17,330 nucleotides of DNA, taken from an uncultured Cellvibrio sp. (lineage in GTDB: Bacteria; Pseudomonadota; Gammaproteobacteria; Pseudomonadales; Cellvibrionaceae). Both the position numbers and the translations under genes were made by a program. The stretch is taken from contig CAMLML010000086.1 in the NCBI GenBank assembly GCA_946481095.1, forward strand, positions 1 through 17,330, read 5' to 3'. Shown one piece after another: positions 8,375 through 15,456 of this stretch (position 1 is the stretch's first letter; every line of letters begins with the position of its first letter). The notes beneath the pieces were generated by a model, which was not told the DNA's origin, searched no databases, and worked only from the letters and a program-made list of their open reading frames with translations.

Positions 8375-9292
8375 ATGATCGAAATCCGCCATCTAAAAAC
8401 TCTTCTCGCCCTGCGCGAAACCGGCAGTGTAGTCGAAGCTGCCGAGCGTTTATTTCTCACGCAGTCGGCTTTATCGCATCAAATAAAAGAATTGGAATCG
8501 CGATTGGGTTGTGAATTATTTATTCGAAAAAGCCGTCCATTACGTTTCAGTGAAGCCGGCAAACGTTTGTTGCAATTGGCCGATGACGTGACGCAAAAAG
8601 TGAAAGATGCTGAACGAGATGTACAAAAGCTATTGCATGGCGAAGCAGGGCGGTTGTTTATGGCGATTGAGTGTCATAGTTGTTTTAACTGGTTGATGCC
8701 GACTATCGATATTTATCGCAATCAATGGCCGAATGTTGAGTTGGATTTTTCCAGTGGTTTTACTTTTGATCCGTTAACGGCATTGGTACAGGAAGATGTT
8801 GATTTGGTGATTACGTCTGATCCGCAATCCATAAAAGGCATTCAATACATTCCTTTGTTTCAATATGAAATGCACATTGCCATTTCACGTGATCATCCAT
8901 TGAATGAAAAAAAATATTTGGAACCGAATGATTTGGTAGATCAAACCTTGATTACCTATCCGGTTGACCGTGCTCGTTTGGATGTTTTCAATCAATTTTT
9001 AATTCCTGCACACAAAGAACCTAAATCGGTTCGTACATCGGAATTAACCTTGATGATGGTGCAATTGGTTACAACCGGTCGCGGCGTTTGCGCTTTGCCC
9101 AATTGGGTGTTGGCAGAATATGTCGATAAAGGATTGATTGCAGTGAAATCAGCTGGCGAAAAAGGTATATGGCCAACACTTTATGCAGCTTTGCGTGATA
9201 CAGATTTGGATTTACCTTATGTGCAGGATTTTATTGCGTCTGCAAAAGAACATTCCTTGTCGCAGTTGCAGGGTGTTAAAGCAGTTTTGTAA
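8375..9292 (+). CDS. metR: LysR-type regulator of methionine genes MetR
   Basis: 305 aa from the ATG at 8375; E. coli MetR is 317 aa. The N-terminal winged helix-turn-helix (about residues 1-60) begins 'MIEIRHLKTLLALRETGSV' and contains 'LTQSALSHQIKELESRLG', followed by the co-inducer domain (about 90-295). The frame is open further upstream to 8303, but that extension ('LSLRERARVRA') is translated from a family-A repeat, so 8375 is the right start. AAGG lies 8 nt before it. In enterobacteria MetR activates metE with homocysteine as co-inducer and represses itself; the divergent metE neighbour supports the same role here. It ends 1 bp before the stop of the opposing DUF1272 gene. Confidence 0.93.
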   Translation: MIEIRHLKTLLALRETGSVVEAAERLFLTQSALSHQIKELESRLGCELFIRKSRPLRFSEAGKRLLQLADDVTQKVKDAERDVQKLLHGEAGRLFMAIECHSCFNWLMPTIDIYRNQWPNVELDFSSGFTFDPLTALVQEDVDLVITSDPQSIKGIQYIPLFQYEMHIAISRDHPLNEKKYLEPNDLVDQTLITYPVDRARLDVFNQFLIPAHKEPKSVRTSELTLMMVQLVTTGRGVCALPNWVLAEYVDKGLIAVKSAGEKGIWPTLYAALRDTDLDLPYVQDFIASAKEHSLSQLQGVKAVL

Positions 9293-9293
9293 A

Positions 9294-9542
9294 TCAGGCG
9301 ATTTTTTGGCAGCCATCCGGGTTAAAAACGCGCATCGTTGAAGCGGGATTATTAATCAATTTATTTGCAGGTCTTATTGGTCTTGGAACAAGTTCTCCAC
9401 TGCAGTTGGGGCATTTCCCATGCAAAATATTTTCTGCACAACTGCTGCAAAAAGTACATTCAAATGAACAGATCAGTGCTTCAATTGAGGCGGGCGGTAA
9501 ATCTTTATTACAGCATTCACAGTTAGGTCTCAGTTCCAGCAT
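9294..9542 (-). CDS. DUF1272 small zinc-ribbon-like protein
   Basis: 82 aa from the ATG at 9542, chosen because family members start 'MLELRPNCE' and GGAG lies 6 nt upstream; a TTG four codons earlier is the only in-frame alternative. Cysteine pairs are abundant: 'CECC' at the start, 'CSFECTFCSSCAE' in the middle and 'CPNC' later. This matches the DUF1272 pattern and suggests bound zinc. A proline/arginine stretch ('ELVPRPIRPANK') follows. Function is unknown for the family. It converges with metR with a 1-bp gap, and the gene upstream of it ends 16 bp before its start on the same strand, so the two may be co-transcribed. Confidence 0.85.
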   Translation of the reverse strand: MLELRPNCECCNKDLPPASIEALICSFECTFCSSCAENILHGKCPNCSGELVPRPIRPANKLINNPASTMRVFNPDGCQKIA

Positions 9543-9558
9543 GATGAGCTCCAAATGT

Positions 9559-10080
9559 TTATTGTGAAACGGTTGTTTTTTGTAAGTTGGAAAAATTTTT
9601 AATCGGTTTTATTCCAAGCTCGCGAATAGTTTTTGTATCAAGAGTTCCGGTTTTGGGGATACCGCGTTGTTCCTGAAATGCAGAAATCGATTTTACTGTT
9701 TCGCTATCCAGTTGACCAATTAGCGCACCTTTATAAAGGCCTTTATCCCTGAGTGCCTCCTGAATGCGAATAGTCTCGACAGTTTCTTTTAAGGCCAGAG
9801 CTGCTTCTGTGGTTTGTTGGTTGAGCTGTTTGATTTCAGCAGTTTCTTTTTTGGCTTGATTGGCAATCTCAATGGCTTGTTCAAGTTTTGCAGTAAAACC
9901 AGTTTCATCAACTGATACATTAATATTTTTCCACACGGACATCCCAACCAAAATAACAGCAAACGCAGTTAATCCCATACCACTTAATTGCAATACTTGA
10001 TGCCGAACGTAAACAAAGCATACAGACAACAACATGATTGAACCTAACACAAGCGCAACGATATAAGCTGGATTACTCAT
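9559..10080 (-). CDS. Membrane-anchored protein with C-terminal peptidoglycan-binding-like domain
   Basis: 173 aa. GGGAAG lies about 7 nt upstream of the ATG at 10080. Two transmembrane segments (about residues 5-25 and 33-50) are followed by a polar alpha-helical region likely to form a coiled coil (about 62-105, rich in E, K, Q and A). A PG_binding_1-type repeat follows (about 107-157: 'LRDKGLYKGALIGQLDSETVKS', then 'FQEQRGIPKTGTLDTKT'). The domain type predicts contact with the cell wall or use as a generic helical adaptor. The specific role is unknown. The reading frame stays open for 39 codons upstream of this start, back to the stop of the preceding GyrI-like gene, and encodes a further hydrophobic segment without a standard start. 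Confidence 0.72.
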   Translation of the reverse strand: MSNPAYIVALVLGSIMLLSVCFVYVRHQVLQLSGMGLTAFAVILVGMSVWKNINVSVDETGFTAKLEQAIEIANQAKKETAEIKQLNQQTTEAALALKETVETIRIQEALRDKGLYKGALIGQLDSETVKSISAFQEQRGIPKTGTLDTKTIRELGIKPIKNFSNLQKTTVSQ

Positions 10081-10197
10081 GATGATCTTCCCAGAGTTAA
10101 GGTTATTGATATGAATGGCGTGAAAATCTTCTTTGTGTTTTTTCCAAGAGTACAGAATGCCAACAATAACCAGACTGGAGATAAAAGCAATAGCGAA

Positions 10198-10812
10198 TTA
10201 ATTACTAGACATGGGTTGTCTGATAATTGTTTTCCATTTTTCCGGTGCGGCTTTGCGGATATCGGATAGATAGATTTCGTGGTGCTTGCCTGTTAATTTT
10301 CCTTGCTGTTCAATAAATTGATGCACTTTGGCTACCGTGGGACCTTCTTCCGAGAAAGGGCCTATATGCAGGGTTTGTGCGCAAAGCCCTTCTTTGTAGG
10401 TTTCAAAACGGATTTTGTGCAATGCAGGTAAGTCTTTCTTTTTTTCGAGAGCTGTTATTGCAGACTGAACGGATTTCTTATCAATAAATTCGGGCTGCAT
10501 AATCATCATGGTCCATTTCCAGTTGGTTTTATCATCAACGGAAAAGTTGGCCATATCATCAGCCCACCACAAACCTTCCAATGGCATGACGGAATAATCA
10601 ATTGCAAGGTCTGATTTTTTAATCATGAATTTTAATGTGTAGGACAAAGAAAAAAGTGCTTCTACCGCTTGTACGTATTCTTCAGAATGATTGGGGTCAC
10701 CCTGGCCGTCCACCATGAGATAATTAAATACAGGAATTTCCAGCATGGATACCACAGATGCTTTGGGTTGGTAGCAATCTTTGAATATTTTTTTGTGGTC
10801 AATTTTTTCCAT
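10198..10812 (-). CDS. GyrI-like small-molecule-binding domain protein
   Basis: 204 aa from the ATG at 10812, preferred because relatives begin 'M-K-I-D-K-K'; an ATG three codons upstream (10821) is also possible and neither has a strong ribosome site. Recognisable family stretches are 'FNYLMVDGQGDPN', 'AVEALFSLSYTLKFM', 'PLEGLWWADD', 'HIGPFSEEGPTVAKVHQFI' and the ending 'APEKWKTIIRQP'. This is the stand-alone GyrI-like fold (SHS2/BacEffector-binding type), a cytosolic ligand-binding module without a DNA-binding domain. Its ligand is not known. Some GyrI-like proteins hydrolyse or sequester cyclic xenobiotics, but nothing here shows that directly. It lies 117 bp upstream of the peptidoglycan-binding-domain gene in the same frame and on the same strand. 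Confidence 0.8.
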   Translation of the reverse strand: MEKIDHKKIFKDCYQPKASVVSMLEIPVFNYLMVDGQGDPNHSEEYVQAVEALFSLSYTLKFMIKKSDLAIDYSVMPLEGLWWADDMANFSVDDKTNWKWTMMIMQPEFIDKKSVQSAITALEKKKDLPALHKIRFETYKEGLCAQTLHIGPFSEEGPTVAKVHQFIEQQGKLTGKHHEIYLSDIRKAAPEKWKTIIRQPMSSN

Positions 10813-10884
10813 GGCTCGCATCTCATAATTGATTTTCGCCTATTGTTACATCCAAAACTGACAACCTGTGTCATGAGGCTAAAA

Positions 10885-10920
10885 TCTGAAGTGATATTTT
10901 ATTCTGAAGTGATATTTTAT
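10885..10920. repeat. Tandem 18-bp duplication
   Basis: Two identical head-to-tail copies of TCTGAAGTGATATTTTAT (10885-10902 and 10903-10920). The next bases (TC) could be the start of a third copy, and the MITE begins 3 bp further on. It lies upstream of the GyrI-like gene, in its probable promoter region. Confidence 0.85.
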
Positions 10921-10923
10921 TCA

Positions 10924-11033
10924 GAGACCTTTGCATGAATCCATTTTTGTTTAATTTCACTTCGTCATCCCTGCGAAGGCAGGGATCCAGCCCTCGCGGG
11001 ATTACGATTAATTTTGATTTGTGCAAAAATCTC
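10924..11033. mobile_element. 110-bp MITE with terminal inverted repeats and 5-bp target duplication
   Basis: The left end GAGACCTTTGCA (10924-10935) matches the inverted right end (11022-11033, reverse complement GAGATTTTTGCA) at 10 of 12 positions. Direct repeats ATTCA flank both ends exactly (10919-10923 and 11034-11038). The centre holds a widespread REP-like hairpin, TCCCTGC-GAAG-GCAGGGA (10968-10985), inside the motif CGTCATCC...GGATCCAG. It encodes no protein, so it must have been mobilised by a transposase elsewhere. Its right end overlaps the stop codon of the adjacent solute-binding-like gene. Confidence 0.78.
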
Positions 11034-11934
11034 ATTCAATATTAAACGGATCGTAATAGTATTGATTGACGTCATTCTGTAAATCGTTCAATAAAGGATT
11101 TTCCAAATAAAATATGTTGCGGCTTTTGGGTTTTACAAACTCTATATTTTGTAGATGATGCTTCTTCCATATCTGCAGAGCCGTGTTGTCCTCAAATATA
11201 GATTGCAATCCTTTTGTCAGGCGCTCGATCAGGATTTTGTTTTCACGGTTGGTCCAGAAAAAACGTGGGAACTCGTAATAGAGAATAAATGATTCTTCAA
11301 TCGCCAGATTTTTGGTGTTTTTATATATTTCCCATTCGGGGTATATCTCATCAATGCTTCGGCAGAATAAATCAAATCGGCCGCGCACTACTGCAGGAAA
11401 AAGACTTTTGTAGTTTGGGTATTCAACAACAGTAAAACCATTCGCTCTTAATACTGCTACATCCAGCCAATCTTTTCCCTGACCGATAGAATAGCGACGT
11501 AATTCATTTATGGTTTTAACTTTTTTCAGTTCTTCTACTTTATCTTTGCTGGTGAAACAAATTCTGTAACTGGTAATGCCAAAATCCATGGGTATAGGGA
11601 TGTAGGCATAGTCAGTTTCCATCTCTTTGGAATAACTGGTTCCTAATATCAGATTTGGAATAGTGTTGTGTTTTGCTGTTCGTTTTGCCCGTGTAAAGGT
11701 CAATTCCAGCATCGGGCCTAATTGATACGGGCCATACTCACTTTCAGTACGTTTGAGCGCACTGTCGAGCAGTTCCATGTAGTAATTGAGTTTGCCTTCA
11801 TTATTAATGGTTTTGACACGATAATTTACAACAAAGGGTGACTGCGGCTGGGAATTAACCTGGGCCGTATTGAGCAATAACAGTAGAAGAATGAACAGGC
11901 CGAACAATTTATTATCACTATTGTAAGACGGCAT
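11032..11934 (-). CDS. Periplasmic solute-binding-like protein (SBP_bac_3 type)
   Basis: 300 aa. GAGGTG lies about 10 nt upstream of the ATG at 11934. A signal peptide is evident: a polar start, the hydrophobic run 'LFGLFILLLLLLNTAQ' (about residues 11-26), then a cleavage site near 'VNSQ'. The mature part resembles the extracellular solute-binding/transporter substrate-binding fold: an early 'YMELLDSAL' helix, a central 'RICFTSKDKVEELKKVKTINEL' stretch, 'SIGQGKDWLDVAVLRANGF' and 'VVRGRFDLFCRSIDEI'. No ABC permease or ATPase gene is adjacent, so it may be a solitary sensor or binding protein. Such orphans are common in this bacterial group. It starts 60 bp after the dapE stop on the same strand. 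The stop codon TGA is formed at the junction with the MITE. Confidence 0.75.
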   Translation of the reverse strand: MPSYNSDNKLFGLFILLLLLLNTAQVNSQPQSPFVVNYRVKTINNEGKLNYYMELLDSALKRTESEYGPYQLGPMLELTFTRAKRTAKHNTIPNLILGTSYSKEMETDYAYIPIPMDFGITSYRICFTSKDKVEELKKVKTINELRRYSIGQGKDWLDVAVLRANGFTVVEYPNYKSLFPAVVRGRFDLFCRSIDEIYPEWEIYKNTKNLAIEESFILYYEFPRFFWTNRENKILIERLTKGLQSIFEDNTALQIWKKHHLQNIEFVKPKSRNIFYLENPLLNDLQNDVNQYYYDPFNIE

Positions 11935-11994
11935 CCGGGTTTCACCTCGTCAATGGCTCTAACAATGGAGTTGTATCAAATTCTCTTATTCAAT

Positions 11995-13134
11995 TCATGT
12001 TAGCAGTTTTTTCAGAATTAACTCATAAATCTCTGTTAGCTTATTTAAATCATCTGCTGAAATCTGCTCATTCACTTTATGAATGGTGGCATTAATAGGG
12101 CCGAGTTCTACCACTTGGGCACCGGTAGGAGCAATAAATCGCCCATCTGATGTACCACCCGATGTTGAAAGTTCGGTATTGATACCAGTGATATCTTTTA
12201 TAGCGGCAACAGTGGCATTCACCAAATCACCTTTGGGAGTGAGAAAGGGTTGGCCGCTGAGTATCCATTCCAGATCGTAATTGAGTTGATGTTTTTGTAA
12301 TATTTTCTCTGTACGCTCGCGCAGAATTTTTTCAGTGACTTCTGTTGAAAATCGAAAATTAAACACGACTGTGACGTGTCCAGGAATAACATTGGTTGCA
12401 CCTGTGCCGCCATTGATGTTGGAAACCTGAAAGCTGGTTGCGGGAAAAAATTCGTTACCATTGTCCCAATGTTCTGCAGCGAGTTCTGCCAAAGCGGGCG
12501 CTAATTTGTGAATGGGATTATCGGCAAGATGTGGGTAAGCCACATGTCCCTGAATACCTTTTACGGTTAATACTGCACCTAAAGATCCACGGCGCCCGTT
12601 TTTAATGACATCGCCAACTTGATAGGTGCTGGATGGCTCACCCACAATACACCAGGTCATTTTGGTATTACGTTGTTCCAGCCATTCCACCACTTTTACC
12701 GTGCCATTAATTGAAGGGCCTTCTTCGTCGCTGGTAATTAAAAATGCAATACAGCCTTTGTGGTTCGGATTTTTTTCGACAAAATTTTCGCATGCAACAA
12801 CCATTGCAGCCAGCGAACCTTTCATATCGGCAGCGCCGCGACCATGCAACATGCCGTCAATTATTTTTGGTGCAAAGGGTGGATTGTTCCAATTCGCTTC
12901 TGGCCCTGTAGGTACTACATCGGTGTGACCCGCAAATGCCAGAATAGGGCCTTCGGTTCCGCGAATCGCCCAGAAATTATCAACTTCACCAAAACGCAAT
13001 TTGTGAATCTGAAATCCAATGTTTTGCAAACGTTGGGTCATCATCTCCTGACAACCATCGTCTTCCGGTGTTACGGATTCGCAGCGAATTAAATCAGCGG
13101 CGAGTTGTAATGTTGGAGTAGTAAATTCAGTCAT
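11995..13134 (-). CDS. dapE: Succinyl-diaminopimelate desuccinylase DapE
   Basis: 379 aa (E. coli 375). Cytosolic M20-family zinc hydrolase that converts N-succinyl-LL-diaminopimelate and water to LL-diaminopimelate and succinate, in the lysine and cell-wall meso-DAP pathway. Expected active-site residues are present: His70 and Asp72 in '[12 protein letters not shown]', Asp103 in '[10 protein letters not shown]', the catalytic pair Glu137/Glu138 in 'TSDEEGPS', Glu166 in 'IVGEPSS' and His352 in 'ATIHKVNE'. The dimerisation insert begins near '[22 protein letters not shown]'. The upstream ribosome site is weak (GGA about 7 nt before the ATG) but the N-terminus '[18 protein letters not shown]' aligns with the family. 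An unusual repeat-borne 26-bp inverted repeat lies 37 bp upstream of its start, in the leader. Confidence 0.96.
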   Translation of the reverse strand: MTEFTTPTLQLAADLIRCESVTPEDDGCQEMMTQRLQNIGFQIHKLRFGEVDNFWAIRGTEGPILAFAGHTDVVPTGPEANWNNPPFAPKIIDGMLHGRGAADMKGSLAAMVVACENFVEKNPNHKGCIAFLITSDEEGPSINGTVKVVEWLEQRNTKMTWCIVGEPSSTYQVGDVIKNGRRGSLGAVLTVKGIQGHVAYPHLADNPIHKLAPALAELAAEHWDNGNEFFPATSFQVSNINGGTGATNVIPGHVTVVFNFRFSTEVTEKILRERTEKILQKHQLNYDLEWILSGQPFLTPKGDLVNATVAAIKDITGINTELSTSGGTSDGRFIAPTGAQVVELGPINATIHKVNEQISADDLNKLTEIYELILKKLLT

Positions 13135-13170
13135 AAAAAATCCAAATCGATATCAAGATATTCTTCACTA

Positions 13171-13274
13171 AAGGAGTTGGATATTGGTTTCAAGACTGTC
13201 GGCAACATGGATGTTGACGTCAAGCCTACAGGGATGTATGTACGGCGTGTCTTGAAACCAATATGCAACTCCTT
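13171..13274. repeat. 104-bp structured element with 26-bp inverted arms
   Basis: Left arm 13171-13196 begins AAGGAGTTGG and ends GGTTTCAAGAC; right arm 13249-13274 is its reverse complement with a single mismatch in 26. The 52-bp interior has two similar modules: CAACAT-GG-ATGTTG, itself a perfect 6-bp stem, and CTACAGGGATGTATGTAC. From memory, similar ACATGGATGTTG / CTACAGGGATGTA modules recur between genes in marine and soil gammaproteobacteria, but I cannot verify copy number here. It lies 10 bp beyond the pseudouridine-synthase stop and 37 bp before dapE, both on the minus strand. Confidence 0.85.
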
Positions 13275-13284
13275 CGCACTATTT

Positions 13285-14139
13285 TTAATTCGTTAAAAAA
13301 TTCAAACTCAAATCCGGCAAACCCGTTTGAGTTGAAACAAATTTTTGGTGCTGTTTGGTCACCGGGCAATCAAATTCCAATTGCCATGCGAGTAACTGCA
13401 ATTGTTCACCCGCATTACCATAAAGTCTATCGCCAATAATCGGATAACCAATTGCTGACAAGTGGCGACGTATTTGATGTTTGCGGCCAGTTTCAATTTC
13501 TACCTTTAACAAACTCACAGGCTTTTCATTGTGTACGGATTTTTGTAATGCATAGACGCGAGTGATCGCAGTTTTTCCATCCAATTCTGCATCCAGCAGT
13601 TTACCTTTTTCAGGCAAATCCAAATGGCCTTCAACCCAGGCTTGATAGGTTTTATGCATATTGCGTGATTGAAACATGCCCGACAATTTAGCAGTGGTAT
13701 CGCCATCATGCGCAATCAAAATTAATCCGGCTGCATCCGCATCCAATCGATGAACCAAAAAAGTTTCGCGTTTTAAATTCACTTCGATCCAACGCAAAAT
13801 ACTGCAATGATCACCCCATTGCGAGCCTTGCGATAATAACCCATGAGGTTTGTACCAAATCGAATAGCGTTTTTGATCAAGAATCAGCGTAGGTTCTTCC
13901 GCTTGTTTCGCCAACAAACGCGCATCGTAAAATAATTGCAGTTTATTGCCTTTAAACAGGGATTTGGTGGCGCGACGCATGCGCAGGGTTTTATTTTTTT
14001 GCGTCAGCCAAACCGCGCCTTTATTCATCGCATCTTTAATGCGTTGTTTGGGCAAACCGGTTTGAATTGCAAGAAAATCCACCGCCGAGGCTTCGTCTTT
14101 CTCAAGTAAAAATGTATAGTCCCGGGGTGTCTGTGTCAT
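13285..14139 (-). CDS. RluA-family RNA pseudouridine synthase
   Basis: 284 aa. Isomerises uridine to pseudouridine in rRNA or tRNA. An N-terminal S4-like region (about residues 15-75) precedes the catalytic domain. The signature 'HRLDADAAG' (residues 130-138) carries the catalytic Asp133; the usual Ser near its end is Ala here. 'GRKHQIRRHLSAIGYPIIGDRLYG' is the conserved second block. 'YSIWYKPHGLLSQG' corresponds to the substrate-contact motif 'NKPxGxxv'. The family is certain, but the exact RNA target cannot be read from sequence, so no symbol is given. The start at 14139 lies 24 bp from the divergent yaeQ start, so the two promoters must overlap the start regions or each other. Confidence 0.9.
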   Translation of the reverse strand: MTQTPRDYTFLLEKDEASAVDFLAIQTGLPKQRIKDAMNKGAVWLTQKNKTLRMRRATKSLFKGNKLQLFYDARLLAKQAEEPTLILDQKRYSIWYKPHGLLSQGSQWGDHCSILRWIEVNLKRETFLVHRLDADAAGLILIAHDGDTTAKLSGMFQSRNMHKTYQAWVEGHLDLPEKGKLLDAELDGKTAITRVYALQKSVHNEKPVSLLKVEIETGRKHQIRRHLSAIGYPIIGDRLYGNAGEQLQLLAWQLEFDCPVTKQHQKFVSTQTGLPDLSLNFLTN

Positions 14140-14163
14140 TCTGAATCAATAAGCGAGAATAAA

Positions 14164-14694
14164 GTGGCTGAACGTGCAACAGTGTATAAATTAAACCTGA
14201 CCCTGTCGGATATGGACCGCCAGGTCTACGGCGATTACAACCTCACCCTGGCATTACATCCTTCGGAAACTGTCGAACGCATGATGGTGCGCATTCTAGC
14301 CTTTTGTTACCGCGCTGCGGAAACTTTATCCTTCACCAAAGGCCTGTCCTCAGTCGATGAACCCGACCTTTGGCTAAAACACGACAACGGCACCATTCTG
14401 GAATGGATAGAAGTCGGCCAACCCTCACCCGACCGCGTTAAAAAAGCCGCCAACCAATCCCAAGCCGTTCATCTATTCACCTACGGTCGCGGTTGGGACG
14501 TCTGGTGGAAAAGCAACGGCGACACCATCAAAGCCATGCCCAAAGTCACCAGTTATTTTTTCGCGGCCGATGAATTGAAATCACTCTGCGAACTTGCGGA
14601 TAAAAGCATGAAGCTGACTGTGACGATCACTGAGAAGATGGCTTATGTGTCGAATGAAAATTCGAATCTGGTTGTTTCGCTGGTCGAATTATAA
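14164..14694 (+). CDS. yaeQ: YaeQ family protein
   Basis: 176 aa (E. coli YaeQ 181 aa). It begins with GTG at 14164. The family N-terminus 'ATVYKLNLTLSDMDRQVY' follows at once and an in-frame stop lies just upstream, so no other start fits. Conserved stretches are 'LALHPSETVERMMVRILAF', 'FTKGLSSVDEPDLW', 'WIEVGQPSPDRVKKA', 'LFTYGRG' and 'WWKSNGDTI'. The family has a PD-(D/E)XK nuclease-like fold. The E. coli protein was linked to suppression of RfaH loss, but its biochemical activity is unsettled. The ribosome site is weak. Divergent from the pseudouridine synthase with a 24-bp gap. Confidence 0.93.
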   Translation: MAERATVYKLNLTLSDMDRQVYGDYNLTLALHPSETVERMMVRILAFCYRAAETLSFTKGLSSVDEPDLWLKHDNGTILEWIEVGQPSPDRVKKAANQSQAVHLFTYGRGWDVWWKSNGDTIKAMPKVTSYFFAADELKSLCELADKSMKLTVTITEKMAYVSNENSNLVVSLVEL

Positions 14695-14781
14695 AAAATG
14701 TCTGCCTTTTATTTTTCCACCAACTCCCCTAATCTGAGGGATAACACATTTAATTTTTTAAACACACGGAGGTAATCACCG

Positions 14782-14901
14782 ATGAGCAATAAAATCGATA
14801 CTCAATTACAGCCATTTGTTGCTACTGATATTCGCAGCGATGCCATCGTGACAAATTGTCACAGGTTGAATTTTCCAAAATCGAAAGAGGTAGCGTCATA
14901 A
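14782..14901 (+). CDS. Small ORF (39 aa) with strong ribosome site, unrecognised
   Basis: 39 codons, ATG at 14782. GGAGGT at 14769-14774 gives about 7 nt of spacing, one of the strongest Shine-Dalgarno matches in the window. The peptide begins 'MSNKIDTQLQPFVATDIRSD' and is soluble, with one Cys and one His. No family recognised. The stop TAA is followed after one base by the ATG of the Fic-remnant ORF, a spacing typical of translational coupling. It may be a genuine small antitoxin-like partner, or the surviving 5' end of a larger deleted gene. The ribosome site and coupling argue it is translated; function is unknown. Confidence 0.5.
   Translation: MSNKIDTQLQPFVATDIRSDAIVTNCHRLNFPKSKEVAS
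14848..14862. promoter_or_regulatory. Perfect 15-bp palindrome, candidate operator or hairpin
   Basis: GTGACAA-A-TTGTCAC is a perfect 7-bp dyad around one central base. It lies inside the 39-codon ORF, 41 bp upstream of the Fic-remnant start. Its symmetry fits a dimeric regulator, perhaps the winged-helix product encoded just downstream. No regulator is known to bind it, so this is a candidate only. Confidence 0.35.
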
Positions 14902-14902
14902 G

Positions 14903-15214
14903 ATGAGCTACAAACCACCCTTTACCACCACTACCGACACACCTTTTATTCATTTTATGTTGTCCGTTATCGCCCAGACCTTAACACAAAACGCCCCTGT
15001 AATTGCCCCTGTAAATATCGCTGGGCAGAAAACACCTGATGCTATTTTGCTGTTAATCCAGCACAACCCACAGCTTACACGCCAGCAAATGGCCGATATG
15101 TTGGGTAAAGATATTCGTACCATTGGCCGGGCGATCAGCCAGTTACAACAATCGGGCAAATTAAAAAGAATAGGTTCTGATAAAACCGGCCATTGGGAGA
15201 AGCAAGAGAGATGA
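14903..15214 (+). CDS. Internally deleted Fic-family gene: N-terminal tip fused to C-terminal winged helix
   Basis: 103 aa. AGAGGT (14886-14891) precedes the ATG. The start 'MSYKPPFT' matches the usual N-terminus of Fic-family proteins ('YKPPFTITP...'). After residue 10 the sequence jumps to 'DTPFIHFMLSVIAQTL', which resembles the helix that follows the Fic catalytic core ('DSTPFIEFML...'). Residues 43-100 form a winged helix ('LTRQQMADMLGKDIRTIGRAISQLQQSGKLKRIGS', ending 'DKTGHWE'), the common C-terminal domain of these proteins. The whole catalytic domain with the HPFxxGN(G/K)R AMPylation motif is missing, although the frame is kept. So it cannot AMPylate; it could survive as a small DNA-binding protein. 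Alternatively it is simply a decaying pseudogene. The Fic assignment comes from motif memory, not alignment. Confidence 0.68.
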   Translation: MSYKPPFTTTTDTPFIHFMLSVIAQTLTQNAPVIAPVNIAGQKTPDAILLLIQHNPQLTRQQMADMLGKDIRTIGRAISQLQQSGKLKRIGSDKTGHWEKQER

Positions 15215-15265
15215 ATGGTTACAAAACTATCGCAAATCAACCGAGGCTGATCAGTCTGATACGCA

Positions 15266-15296
15266 GTAGCCCGTATGGAGTGAAACGGAATGCGGG
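15266..15296. repeat. REP-like hairpin
   Basis: GTAGCCCGTAT-GGAGTGAAACGG-AATGCGGGG: CCCGTAT pairs with ATGCGGG over 7 bp with one G-T wobble. It is a degenerate form of the common REP pattern AGCCCGGATG...GGAATCCGGG. It lies in the 236-bp gap between the Fic remnant and the zinc-ribbon/HEPN gene. The rest of that gap is T-rich, with a T-run near 15353-15361 and no further gene. Confidence 0.6.
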
Positions 15297-15456
15297 GTTG
15301 TTGGTGTAATATTGTGGAATGGATTTTGTTGGGTTGTGTAGGGTATTAAAGCAGTTTTTTTTTGATTCTGAATGTTTGGTTTGTGTTGTGGACATTTAAA
15401 TTTTGCTTTAACTTCAGTTTTAATTTAACTGTTAAGATCAGAACTGGGATGTGTAT

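Noticed and set aside
15353..15361. Rho-independent terminator at the T-run
   Set aside because: No GC-rich stem directly precedes the T-run; the REP-like hairpin is about 57 bp upstream.
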